DNA of 7,311 nucleotides, from contig JAOUFL010000114.1 of NCBI GenBank assembly GCA_029858245.1, forward strand, positions 1-7,311. Direction: 5' to 3'. Shown piece after piece: positions 1 to 6,625 of this stretch; position 1 is the stretch's first letter, and every line of letters begins with the position of its first letter. Below the pieces are notes generated by a model, which saw only the letters and a list, made by a program, of their open reading frames with translations, was not told the origin of the DNA and searched no databases. This DNA comes from Candidatus Zixiibacteriota bacterium. Lineage in GTDB: Bacteria; Zixibacteria; MSB-5A5; RBG-16-43-9. The translations under genes and the position numbers were made by a program.

Positions 1-545
1 TTATATCCGGCTACGCTTACTGAAGCTGGATTTGTCCCGTGAGCTGAATCCGGTATAATTATTCTGGATCGGGGATTTCCCTTTTTGGTATGATAAGCTC
101 GGGTTATCAAAAGACCGGTTAACTCTCCCTGAGCACCGGCTGCAGGCTGCAGGGATACTGCTTCCACTCCACCTATCTCTTGCAAATATTCTCCCAGCTC
201 ATACATCAATTTCAAAGCACCCTGAACTGTCTCCTCAGGCTGAAGTGGATGAATAGAAGAAAAACCTGGTAGTCTTGCCATATCCTCGTTTATCTTGGGA
301 TTATATTTCATAGTGCAAGAACCTAAGGGGTAAAACCCCTTATCCACGTGATGATTCAAAAGTGAAAGAGCAATGAAATGCCTGACTACATCCACCTGAC
401 TAACCTCGGGTAGTTCCAGCTTCTCCTGTCTTAAAAATTCCGCAGGAATAAGCTCCTCTAACTTTTCAGCTGGCAAATCTAATTCCGGTAGATCGCTACC
501 CTTTCTACCTTCTGAGCTTAGCTCGAAAATAGTTTTCTGATCCAT
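1..545 (-). CDS. gcvPB: Glycine dehydrogenase (decarboxylating) subunit 2, N-terminal part (runs off the left edge)
   Basis: GcvPB is the PLP-carrying half of the two-subunit glycine decarboxylase (P-protein) of the cytosolic glycine cleavage system; with GcvPA it decarboxylates glycine and passes aminomethyl to lipoyl-GcvH. I translated 181 codons from ATG at 545 with no stop before the edge, so it is cut by the window and not a pseudogene; the family is usually about 480 residues. Family landmarks are visible: FYPLGSCTMKYNPK at residues 71-84, LQPAAGAQGE at 132-141 and the PDSAHGTNPAS cofactor-pocket segment at 165-175. The lysine that binds PLP lies further along and cannot be seen. The start is supported by AAGGAG (554-559) eight bases upstream. 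It begins 35 bp after the thioredoxin-TPR gene, so it is probably co-transcribed with it and with gcvPA upstream. Identification is by recognition of conserved sequence, not by a search. Confidence 0.95.
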   Translation of the reverse strand, partial: MDQKTIFELSSEGRKGSDLPELDLPAEKLEELIPAEFLRQEKLELPEVSQVDVVRHFIALSLLNHHVDKGFYPLGSCTMKYNPKINEDMARLPGFSSIHPLQPEETVQGALKLMYELGEYLQEIGGVEAVSLQPAAGAQGELTGLLITRAYHTKKGNPRSRIIIPDSAHGTNPASVSVAGY

Positions 546-580
546 GCAGAGTGCTCCTTGAAATTTATCTATTTAAAATC

Positions 581-1459
581 TTACTTTTTAACCTCCTCTT
601 TCCCTTCAAGCTTATTGATCCTCCCTTCAATCCACTCTTTTTCGGAAGCAGCTATATTGGGATTATCTTTCAATATCTTTTTATATAGAGTCAAAGCTTT
701 TGTCGTATCGTTCATCTTTTCGTAAGAATACGGTATGTATTCTTCGGCATCCAGTTTCAACTCGCTTTCAGGATAGTCTTTAAGCAGTTTCTGAAATAAC
801 TCTATTGCTTTCGGGTACTCCTTCTGTCTCATATGGACTAATCCTATGTTAAAAAGCGCTTCCGAAGCTTTTTTCATTTCATCCTTGGGATCCAGGGAAA
901 TCACCTTCTGGAAATTAAATATTGCCTCATTAAATCTTCGGCGTTCGTGATATTTTTCACCTACCCTGAACCACAGGGCAATGTTGTTGGCATCAGTCTT
1001 GAGTTTATTTTCCAGATCAACCAGGGTGCCTTCCCCTTTGAGATAATCCTTTAATTCGGTGATAAATTCAGGAGCAGCCAGATACCCAACTATCCGGTCT
1101 ATTTCCTCACCTGAAGGAGTGGTCAAGATAATAGTGGGATAACCGTTTACTTGATATTTTTCGGCTAAAGCAGTATCCTTCTCAGCATTGGTCTTGAAAA
1201 AGATAAAATCCATAGAAAAACGAATAACACTGGTATCGGTGAAGGTAGAATCGTTCAGTTTTTTACACCATTTACACCAATCGGTATAAAACTCAAGAAC
1301 CATGTTTTTGTTCTGCGACTGGGATGCTTTGGATGCCTCTTCAAAATTTGCTGCCCAGTTAATCTCCTTAGGTACTACTTTCGCACAGGAGTAAAAATAA
1401 ACGGATGCCAAAACAACTAAAAGCAGTACCAGCCAGTTAAGGCAGTTCTTTTTACTCAT
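581..1459 (-). CDS. Exported thioredoxin-fold protein with C-terminal TPR repeats
   Basis: A 292-residue protein. Residues 1-9 are polar and basic (MSKKNCLNW), followed by a hydrophobic stretch at about 10-23 and Cys25 in FYSC, so it is exported and either membrane-anchored or a lipoprotein; the lipobox is poor because a Phe sits at -3. Residues 34-141 form a thioredoxin domain with the redox motif WCKWCK (Cys62, Cys65) and the cis-proline loop GYPT (Pro108). The segment around the motif resembles the DsbD C-terminal domain and thioredoxin_7-type proteins more than classic thioredoxin. Residues about 160-270 hold roughly three tetratricopeptide repeats, e.g. ALFNIGLVHMRQKEYPKAIE at 201-220. 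The likely role is thiol-disulfide exchange outside the cytoplasm, with the TPRs binding a partner; substrate and reductant are unknown. The SD GGGAG is about eight bases before ATG 1459 and lies against the stop of the zinc-ribbon gene 16 bp upstream, suggesting coupled translation. Its place between gcvPA and gcvPB is odd, because glycine cleavage is cytosolic. Confidence 0.85.
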   Translation of the reverse strand: MSKKNCLNWLVLLLVVLASVYFYSCAKVVPKEINWAANFEEASKASQSQNKNMVLEFYTDWCKWCKKLNDSTFTDTSVIRFSMDFIFFKTNAEKDTALAEKYQVNGYPTIILTTPSGEEIDRIVGYLAAPEFITELKDYLKGEGTLVDLENKLKTDANNIALWFRVGEKYHERRRFNEAIFNFQKVISLDPKDEMKKASEALFNIGLVHMRQKEYPKAIELFQKLLKDYPESELKLDAEEYIPYSYEKMNDTTKALTLYKKILKDNPNIAASEKEWIEGRINKLEGKEEVKK

Positions 1460-1475
1460 AAGAGTTTCTCCCTGG

Positions 1476-1814
1476 TTATAGGTTTCCTACTGTTTGTTCC
1501 TTGATCGCCAGGCTTTCTTCATATTTATCCTCAGGCACATAAAGCTTGTAACCCGGTTGATCCTTGACCACATATCCCAACCCTCCTTCCAGGAAACTTC
1601 CGGTATAACGCAGATAGCAAGGAATATTACTATCCTCCAGGGTTTCCTTAAGAAACTCTGCCAGAACGCGGTTGGGCGTAAAATATAGAAGCACCAGGCT
1701 TTTTTCCTCTTGCTCCTGTTCTTCGGGGAGCTCATCCACCAGATTTGTTTCGCAATCAGGACATCTTTTGGAACCAGCGGGGTATTCGGTATTACATAAA
1801 GGACAAAAAGGCAT
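1476..1814 (-). CDS. Small zinc-ribbon protein with a DUF2007-like domain
   Basis: A 112-residue protein of unknown function. The N-terminus has a zinc-ribbon knuckle pair, CPLC (Cys4, Cys7) and CPDC (Cys18, Cys21), which should bind one zinc ion. An acidic linker at 28-38 (rich in Glu and Gln) follows. Residues 40-107 resemble the DUF2007 'putative signal transducing protein' fold: a beta strand (LVLLYFT), a helix with a 'LAEFLKETLEDSNIP' pattern, then YKLYVPEDKYEESLAI near the end. No signal peptide or membrane segment is seen, so it is probably cytosolic. The start at ATG 1814 is backed by GGAGAG about five bases upstream. It lies 94 bp after gcvPA and 16 bp before the thioredoxin-TPR gene and is very likely co-transcribed with both. 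The DUF2007 assignment is from pattern memory; overlapping ORFs in other frames here have no recognisable protein features and were discarded. Confidence 0.8.
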   Translation of the reverse strand: MPFCPLCNTEYPAGSKRCPDCETNLVDELPEEQEQEEKSLVLLYFTPNRVLAEFLKETLEDSNIPCYLRYTGSFLEGGLGYVVKDQPGYKLYVPEDKYEESLAIKEQTVGNL

Positions 1815-1832
1815 AAGCTCTCCAGAATTCTT

Positions 1833-1847
1833 ATAGCTTTAAGCTAT
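1833..1847. repeat. Short palindrome in the gcvPA/zinc-ribbon gap
   Basis: Seven-base arms ATAGCTT and AAGCTAT are separated by one T, forming a near-perfect palindrome about 19 bp upstream of the zinc-ribbon start. As RNA it could form only a weak five-pair stem with a five-base loop and has no U-tract, so it is not a terminator. It could be a protein-binding site or chance in AT-rich DNA. The rest of the 94 bp gap (1815-1908) shows an SD-like AAGGAG with no start codon behind it and no gene. Confidence 0.25.
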
Positions 1848-1908
1848 TGTTAACCTTAAAAACCTGAAAGTCTCTATTCTCCTTAATCTAAAATCTGATT
1901 TCTCATGA

Positions 1909-3252
1909 TTATTCGATTAACCGTTTCAAACAGTCCACCAGATAATCTATCTCCTCTTTGCTTCTCTTCTCGGTGACAGATATCATTAAGCAGTTTCTAA
2001 GTTTCCGGTCGAACGTAGAAAGATCGATACCTGCAAAAATATTTTTCTTTAGAAGCAGCTTTATAATTCTTTTTGCGGGCAGAGGAGCTTCTATTACAAA
2101 CTCTTTGAAAAATGGTTTTTTGAACTTGATTTTGAAGCCATCAATCCTTGATATCTGCTGGGCAGCGTAATGAGATTTCTGGAGACATAACTCTGCGACC
2201 TTTTTCAAACCGTTTTTACCCAGAAGTGAAAGGTATATCGCAGCTGCCAGTGCACATAAAGCTTCATTTGTACAGATATTGGAAGTCGCCTTTTCCCTTC
2301 GTATGTGCTGCTCTCTGGTTTGTAAAACCAGAACAAAACCTCTTTTTCCATTGGAGTCAACTGTAGCTCCGACTATCCTGCCAGGCATACGGCGCACCAG
2401 GCTTTTCCTGCAGGCAAAGTACCCCAAAAAGGGTCCTCCAAAGTTTAGATTGTTACCCAGGGCTTGTCCTTCACCTACTGCTATATCAGCTCCATACTCA
2501 CCCGGTGTTTTCAGAATTGCCAGAGAGATAGGATCACACACCATAATCAAAAGAGCTCCTGCAGGGTGAGTTTTACCTACTATTTCTTCGCCATTTTCTA
2601 TTAATCCAAAGAAATTGGGTGACTGTAAAATCACGCCAGCTGTTTTGGCGGATATCTTTTCACCTAACAGTTTATAATCTGTTATGCCATCTTCTAAATC
2701 GATTTTTCTGATTTTAATCCCGCCTCTTTCACAGTAGGTGTTAAGGACTTTAAGATAGTTGGGATTTAAACCTGCTGATACCAGAATCTCTTTCCTGCCG
2801 GTTTCAGCTATGGATAACAGGGCTGCCTCGGCTACGGCTGATGCTCCATCATACATCGAGGCATTTGAGACTTCCATCCCTGTCAGCTGACAGATCATAG
2901 ATTGATATTCATAGATGCTTTGCAGTGTCCCCTGGCTAACTTCCGGTTGATAGGGGGTGTAAGCAGTATAAAACTCGGAACGAAGGAGTATATGATTTAT
3001 AACGCTGGGAATAAAATGATCATATGCTCCCCCTCCCAGGAAGCTGATAATACTGTCGGTATTTTTATTCTCTTTTGCTAAACCACTTAAAAGGTTTTTC
3101 AGCTCCAGCTCGGATAAACGTTCGGGCAGCTTCAGCTTGCCTTTCAACCTTAGCGATTCGGGAATTGCCCCGATTAGTTCATTAAAATCGTCGACCCCCA
3201 GCTTCTTCAGCATGATTTTTAAATCACCTTCGGTATTCGGAATGTAACTCAT
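1909..3252 (-). CDS. gcvPA: Glycine dehydrogenase (decarboxylating) subunit 1
   Basis: GcvPA is the non-PLP half of the two-subunit P-protein; it pairs with GcvPB to decarboxylate glycine in the cytosol. At 447 residues it has the normal family length. Visible landmarks are the N-terminus SYIPNTEGD with IPESLR at 30-35, FLGGGAYDHFIP at 71-82, YTPYQPEVSQGTLQ at 98-111, the NASMYDGASA segment at 130-139, NFGGPFLGYFA at 270-280 and the conserved basic block starting TREQHIRREKA at 312, running to Leu332. The start at ATG 3252 fits the family N-terminus exactly, although the upstream sequence (GACGAAAG) is a poor SD; translation may be coupled to gcvH, which stops 34 bp upstream. In most genomes with a split P-protein gcvPB follows directly; here two other genes intervene. 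No frameshift or missing motif is seen. Confidence 0.95.
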   Translation of the reverse strand: MSYIPNTEGDLKIMLKKLGVDDFNELIGAIPESLRLKGKLKLPERLSELELKNLLSGLAKENKNTDSIISFLGGGAYDHFIPSVINHILLRSEFYTAYTPYQPEVSQGTLQSIYEYQSMICQLTGMEVSNASMYDGASAVAEAALLSIAETGRKEILVSAGLNPNYLKVLNTYCERGGIKIRKIDLEDGITDYKLLGEKISAKTAGVILQSPNFFGLIENGEEIVGKTHPAGALLIMVCDPISLAILKTPGEYGADIAVGEGQALGNNLNFGGPFLGYFACRKSLVRRMPGRIVGATVDSNGKRGFVLVLQTREQHIRREKATSNICTNEALCALAAAIYLSLLGKNGLKKVAELCLQKSHYAAQQISRIDGFKIKFKKPFFKEFVIEAPLPAKRIIKLLLKKNIFAGIDLSTFDRKLRNCLMISVTEKRSKEEIDYLVDCLKRLIE

Positions 3253-3286
3253 CTTTCGTCAACTTTGATAATGGTTCAGTTTAACT

Positions 3287-3670
3287 CTATTTATTTTCCA
3301 ATAGCTTTTTGTACTCTTCTGCAGAAAGAAGTTGATCCAGCTCTTTTATGTTCTTAATCTTCAACCTGATAATCCACCCCTCACCATACGGATCCTTATT
3401 AATTAAACCTGATTCTGACTCAAGCTTTGAATTCACTTCTGTAACCTCACCTGTAGCCGGGGAGAAAAGCTCGGATACTGCCTTGACCGCTTCTATTACT
3501 CCGAAAGGTTTCATATGTTCAACCCTGGTTCCTATCTTGGGCAGTTCAATAAAAACTACATCCCCCAGTTCCCCCTGGGCATAGTCGGTTATGCCCACGG
3601 TGGCGATGTTATTCTCCAGTTTTATCCATTCGTGTTCCCTGGTATATTTTAAATCCTCTTTTATAACCAC
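3287..3670 (-). CDS. gcvH: Glycine cleavage system H protein (lipoyl carrier)
   Basis: GcvH carries the aminomethyl group on a lipoyl-lysine arm between the P-protein, T-protein and lipoamide dehydrogenase. With a GTG start at 3670 the product is 127 residues, the usual length. It opens VVIKEDLKYTREHEW (first residue read as Met), the typical H-protein N-terminus, followed by VGITDYAQGELGDVVFIELP. The lipoylation site is EAVKAVSEL with Lys63. The C-terminal NKDPYGEGWIIRLK is also typical. The same frame is open back to an ATG at 3760, but that would add 30 residues without family resemblance and overlap accC by 71 bp; the GTG has a strong SD (AAAGGAGG) just upstream. The gene follows accC by 19 bp and precedes gcvPA by 34 bp. 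gcvT, often next to gcvH, is absent here. Confidence 0.95.
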   Translation of the reverse strand: MVIKEDLKYTREHEWIKLENNIATVGITDYAQGELGDVVFIELPKIGTRVEHMKPFGVIEAVKAVSELFSPATGEVTEVNSKLESESGLINKDPYGEGWIIRLKIKNIKELDQLLSAEEYKKLLENK

Positions 3671-3674
3671 TTTC

Positions 3675-3682
3675 CCTCCTTT
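3675..3682 (-). promoter_or_regulatory. Ribosome binding site fixing the gcvH start
   Basis: AAAGGAGG on the minus strand, four bases (GAAA) before GTG 3670. It lies wholly in the 19 bp between the accC stop and gcvH. Its strength, together with the family N-terminus that begins right after it, decides for the GTG start over the in-frame ATG at 3760. Confidence 0.8.
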
Positions 3683-3689
3683 AAAAAGT

Positions 3690-5057
3690 TCATGTAGATA
3701 CTTTGCTTTCTGCTGTTTTCTTGAGAAAACTTTCAACAAACGAAGTGTCATACTCACCACTGATTAAATTAGGGTCCGAGAATACGTTTTTATAAAATGG
3801 AATGGTGGTTTTAACACCTTCGATGATAAACTCATCTAAAGCTCCCCTCATTTTGAGAATGGACTCTTCCCTGGAATCACCCGAGGAGATCAATTTGGCT
3901 ACCAGTGAATCGTAATACGGAGGGATCATATATCCCGAATAAGCATGGGTATCAACCCTTATTCCGTGCCCGCCTGGTACATGGAAGCTGTTAATCAAAC
4001 CTGGATTGGGTCTGAAATCCTTTTCGGGATCCTCGGCGTTAATCCTGCATTCAATAGTATGGCCTTTTAAGGTAATCTCAGCCTGGGTACGAGAAAGTTT
4101 TTCACCCCATGCTATTTTTATCTGTTCCTTTAAAAGGTCTATTCCGGTTACCTCTTCAGTCACGGGATGTTCTACCTGTATTCGGGTATTCATCTCCATA
4201 AAATAAAAATTACCATTTTTATCCAGGAGGAACTCAATAGTTCCTGCACTCTCATAATCTATACTGGAGGCTCCTAAGACTGCTGTATCCCCCATCTTTA
4301 CCCTGAGAGAAGTATTTATAGCCGGAGAGGGTGATTCCTCGATTAACTTCTGGTTTCTCCGCTGAATGGTGCAATCCCTTTCACCCAGGTGAACAAGATT
4401 GCCGTAACTGTCTCCCAGGACCTGAAACTCTATATGCCTGGGATTCAAGATAAATTTTTCAATATATACCTCCGGATTTCCAAAAGCAGCTCCTGCTTCC
4501 ATCTGTGCCATTTCGAAACTCTTTTTAAGCTCATCTTCGGTTTTTGCTATTCTCATTCCTTTTCCACCACCACCCGCTACTGCTTTAATTAATACCGGCA
4601 GTCCAATTTTCAGCACGATTTCCTGAGCCTCCTCCACGCTGTTGACTGTTCCCTCACTGCCGGGTATAACTGGAACCCCGGCTTCTCTCATCTTCTGTTT
4701 TGCCATTGCTTTATCACCCATCAATCTTATCATCCGGGAAGTTGGACCAATGAATTTTATTTTGCAGGATTCACATATCTCGGCAAAATCTGCATTTTCA
4801 GCTAAAAAACCGTATCCTGGATGAATGGCATCGGCATTGGTTATCTCGGCTGCGCTTATAATCCTCTTGGGATCCAGATAGCTTTCTATCGATTTAGCCG
4901 GGCCAATACAAACATTCTCATCTGCAAATCTAACATGCAGTGAATCGGCATCTGCTTCTGAATGCACGGCAACAGTGGCTATACCTAACTCTTTACACGC
5001 CCGGATAACCCTTAAGGCGATCTCTCCTCGATTAGCAATGAGTATTTTTTTGAACAT
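3690..5057 (-). CDS. accC: Biotin carboxylase subunit of acetyl-CoA carboxylase
   Basis: AccC uses ATP and bicarbonate to carboxylate biotin carried on AccB, the first step toward malonyl-CoA and fatty acids. The 455 residues match the usual length (about 450). The N-terminal domain opens FKKILIANRGEIALRVIRA; the ATP-grasp domain contains Lys116, Lys158 and the glycine loop AGGGGKGMR at 161-169; metal and substrate residues sit in FMEMNTRIQVEHPVTE (Glu288, Asn290, Arg292, Gln294, Glu296), and Arg338 lies in ECRINAEDP. These agree with the E. coli enzyme as I recall it, so it should be active. The start at ATG 5057 fits the family N-terminus; the SD is weak. pilT and a terminator separate it from accB, its usual partner, so it probably has its own promoter, and it leads a unit that continues into gcvH. 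A pyruvate or propionyl carboxylase subunit is a less likely alternative, since a free-standing AccB is present nearby. Confidence 0.93.
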   Translation of the reverse strand: MFKKILIANRGEIALRVIRACKELGIATVAVHSEADADSLHVRFADENVCIGPAKSIESYLDPKRIISAAEITNADAIHPGYGFLAENADFAEICESCKIKFIGPTSRMIRLMGDKAMAKQKMREAGVPVIPGSEGTVNSVEEAQEIVLKIGLPVLIKAVAGGGGKGMRIAKTEDELKKSFEMAQMEAGAAFGNPEVYIEKFILNPRHIEFQVLGDSYGNLVHLGERDCTIQRRNQKLIEESPSPAINTSLRVKMGDTAVLGASSIDYESAGTIEFLLDKNGNFYFMEMNTRIQVEHPVTEEVTGIDLLKEQIKIAWGEKLSRTQAEITLKGHTIECRINAEDPEKDFRPNPGLINSFHVPGGHGIRVDTHAYSGYMIPPYYDSLVAKLISSGDSREESILKMRGALDEFIIEGVKTTIPFYKNVFSDPNLISGEYDTSFVESFLKKTAESKVST

Positions 5058-5087
5058 ATTACTTACTTGCCAGGTATTCCTGAAAAC

Positions 5088-5104
5088 TTTAGTCTAAAAT
5101 TTAG
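5088..5104. repeat. Overlapping small dyads at the candidate accC promoter
   Basis: TTTAG-T-CTAAA (5088-5098) and CTAAA-A-TTTAG (5094-5104) share an arm, giving three alternating half-sites over the candidate -10 element. The position suits an operator, but the arms are only five bases and AT-rich, so chance is a serious alternative. It does not match the FapR operator as I recall it. Confidence 0.2.
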
Positions 5105-5126
5105 TTTTTTTCTGTTGGATTAGCAA
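5098..5126 (-). promoter_or_regulatory. Candidate sigma70-type promoter of the accC-gcv unit
   Basis: On the minus strand TTGCTA (5121-5126) and TAAATT (5098-5103) are 17 bp apart, each matching four of six consensus positions; the transcript would have a leader of about 35 bases. A second candidate further upstream is TTCCCT (5171-5176), 18 bp, TATACT (5147-5152), with a better -10 but poor -35. A promoter is expected somewhere in 5058-5181 because a terminator precedes accC; which element is used is uncertain. Confidence 0.35.
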
Positions 5127-5175
5127 GAAAAATCTGAACTTTTAATAGTATAAAGAGCTACCTGATATACAGGGA

Positions 5176-5206
5176 ATAAAATAGCCCCGGAATCATCCCG
5201 GGGCTA
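5176..5206 (-). terminator. Rho-independent terminator after pilT
   Basis: On the minus strand TAGCCCCGG and CCGGGGCTA form a perfect nine-pair GC-rich stem with a seven-base loop (GATGATT), followed directly by TTTTATT. It lies 29 bp after the pilT stop. Read on the plus strand the stem is followed by AAAAG with no T-tract, so it works in the pilT direction only. It separates pilT from accC. Confidence 0.9.
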
Positions 5207-5235
5207 AAAGATGTAAATAAAAGGAGTTTTTTTAA

Positions 5236-6360
5236 CTATTTTTTCTTCCTTGACTGTTCGAATTCTGTCCAGCCTCTATCCGCAGCTCCGGTAATCCCTT
5301 TAACCCTCAGCTCAAAATCATCCGGATTGGAACACTGTTGCATAGCTTCCTCGTAGGATATGAATCCGTTTTTATATAGCTGCATTATAGATTGATCAAA
5401 AGACTGCATCCCGTATTGAATATTACCACTTTCGATCAGCTCTATTATAAGAGGGGTTTTCATCTGATCTATAATATATTCCCTGACTAAGGCAGTCGAA
5501 ACAAGCACCTCTATTGCTGGTATTCTACCAGGTCCGTCTCCCCGAGGAAGAAGTCTCTGGCAGACTATCGCCTTTAGAGTTGCCGCTAAAAGTAATCTGA
5601 TCTGCTGGTGTTGATGAGGCGGGTAAAATGAGATTATTCGGTTTATAGTCTCGATGGCGTTCAAGGTATGTAAAGTGGACAAGACTAAATGCCCTGTATC
5701 TGCAGCAGTCAATGCAATGGATAATGTCTCGTAATCCCGAATCTCTCCTATTAATATCACATCCGGATCCTGACGAAAAGCATGCCTTAATGCGGTAACG
5801 AAACTTTCCGTATCACCCCCCACCTCTCTTTGTCCGATTATACTCTTGCGGTCTCTCATGATGTATTCTATCGGGTCTTCAATCGTAAGGATGTTATCGG
5901 TGCGGGTGCTGTTTATATGCTCGATCATCGCTGCCAGGGTAGTTGATTTTCCGCTTCCTGTAGTACCAGTCAGGATTACCATACCACGGCGATAGTTAGC
6001 TAACTCCCGGATAACCGGTGGTAGATTAAGCTCTTCAAAAGAAGGCACCAGTGTATTCACGGTTCGAATTGCTGCTCCTGGTGTTCCTCTTTGCTTGTAG
6101 AAGTTTATCCTGAATCTTCCCATTTTAGAGACGCTCAAAGCCAGATCTAATTCATTTTTCTTGTAAAACTTTTCTTTCTGCTCATCACTTAGTATCTGGT
6201 TTATTATCTCCTCCATATCCTGCTGGGTCAAGTTCTCGCATTCCAATGGATAGAGAATTCCATCGACTCGGATGATGGGCTTTACCCCTACTCTGAGATG
6301 CAAGTCAGAAGCCTTTTTTGCCAGCACCTCTGCCAGCATTTGCTTTAAGCTCAAACCCAT
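5236..6360 (-). CDS. pilT: Type IV pilus retraction ATPase PilT
   Basis: PilT is a hexameric cytoplasmic ATPase at the base of the type IV pilus that powers filament retraction in twitching motility and DNA uptake. The 374 residues are slightly longer than the usual 345-370. The N-terminal PAS-like part carries ASDLHLRVGVKPIIRVDG at 17-34. The ATPase core has Walker A GTTGSGKST at 132-140, an Asp box with TIEDPIEYI at 159-167, Walker B DPDVILIGEIRD at 198-209 (Glu206) and a His box GHLVLSTLHT at 223-232. The C-terminal YGMQSFDQSIMQLY and NPDDFELRVKG are typical of PilT. The position of the PilT AIRNLIRE motif reads LVREYIIDQMK, so that motif is altered. A basic tail ends SRKKK. The start at ATG 6360 has an excellent SD (AGGAGG, five bases away). 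No other pilus gene is in the window, and it sits unusually between accB and accC. PilU or another retraction-type paralogue is the main alternative. Confidence 0.9.
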   Translation of the reverse strand: MGLSLKQMLAEVLAKKASDLHLRVGVKPIIRVDGILYPLECENLTQQDMEEIINQILSDEQKEKFYKKNELDLALSVSKMGRFRINFYKQRGTPGAAIRTVNTLVPSFEELNLPPVIRELANYRRGMVILTGTTGSGKSTTLAAMIEHINSTRTDNILTIEDPIEYIMRDRKSIIGQREVGGDTESFVTALRHAFRQDPDVILIGEIRDYETLSIALTAADTGHLVLSTLHTLNAIETINRIISFYPPHQHQQIRLLLAATLKAIVCQRLLPRGDGPGRIPAIEVLVSTALVREYIIDQMKTPLIIELIESGNIQYGMQSFDQSIMQLYKNGFISYEEAMQQCSNPDDFELRVKGITGAADRGWTEFEQSRKKK

Positions 6361-6597
6361 TTTAACCTCCTGCTCTTAAAACTGCCTGACTCGTTTCTAT
6401 TTTCGGCTAAATCAACTGAGACCTTAATACTGTTTCTGGTAACCTGGAGGTAAATCTTTTTATTTACATATACCTTAAATAAGTGTGGACAGCCCAGGTT
6501 TAACTAAAGTCAAATTTAATCCTTTTAATTTACCGCCCTTTTGATTTAAAAATAAAAGGGTATCCACGGAAGGAGCAGTAAAAAACAGTAACAAAGG

Positions 6598-6619
6598 TGT
6601 CAGAAAGCAAGTTCTGGCA
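6598..6619 (+). repeat. Inverted repeat in the accB-pilT spacer
   Basis: TGTCAGAA and TTCTGGCA flank a six-base loop AGCAAG. In plus-strand RNA this is an eight-pair stem with one G-U pair; in minus-strand RNA the same position is an A-C mismatch. No T-tract follows directly on either strand, so it is not a standard terminator. It lies seven bases upstream of the plus-strand TTGACA. Confidence 0.3.
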
Positions 6620-6625
6620 TTATGA

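Noticed and set aside
1487..1735. 82-codon minus-strand ORF inside the zinc-ribbon gene
   Set aside because: It lies in another frame of a gene with clear cysteine motifs and its translation has no family features.
2279..2569. 96-codon plus-strand ORF opposite gcvPA
   Set aside because: It is antisense to a conserved segment of gcvPA, has no supporting ribosome binding site that I can see, and no recognisable domain.
3671..3760. 30-residue N-terminal extension of GcvH overlapping accC
   Set aside because: The extension is not H-protein-like and the GTG at 3670 has a much better ribosome binding site.
5071..5082. CAGG/CCTG dyad upstream of accC as an operator
   Set aside because: Four-base arms are expected often by chance.
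6441..6500. AACCTGG/CCAGGTT inverted repeat in the accB-pilT spacer as a leader fold
   Set aside because: Seven-base arms 46 bases apart with nothing structured between them; no riboswitch or attenuator pattern.
6536..6560. CCCTTTT/AAAAGGG inverted repeat as an accB terminator
   Set aside because: The stem is AT-rich, the loop is 11 bases and no T-tract follows in the minus direction.
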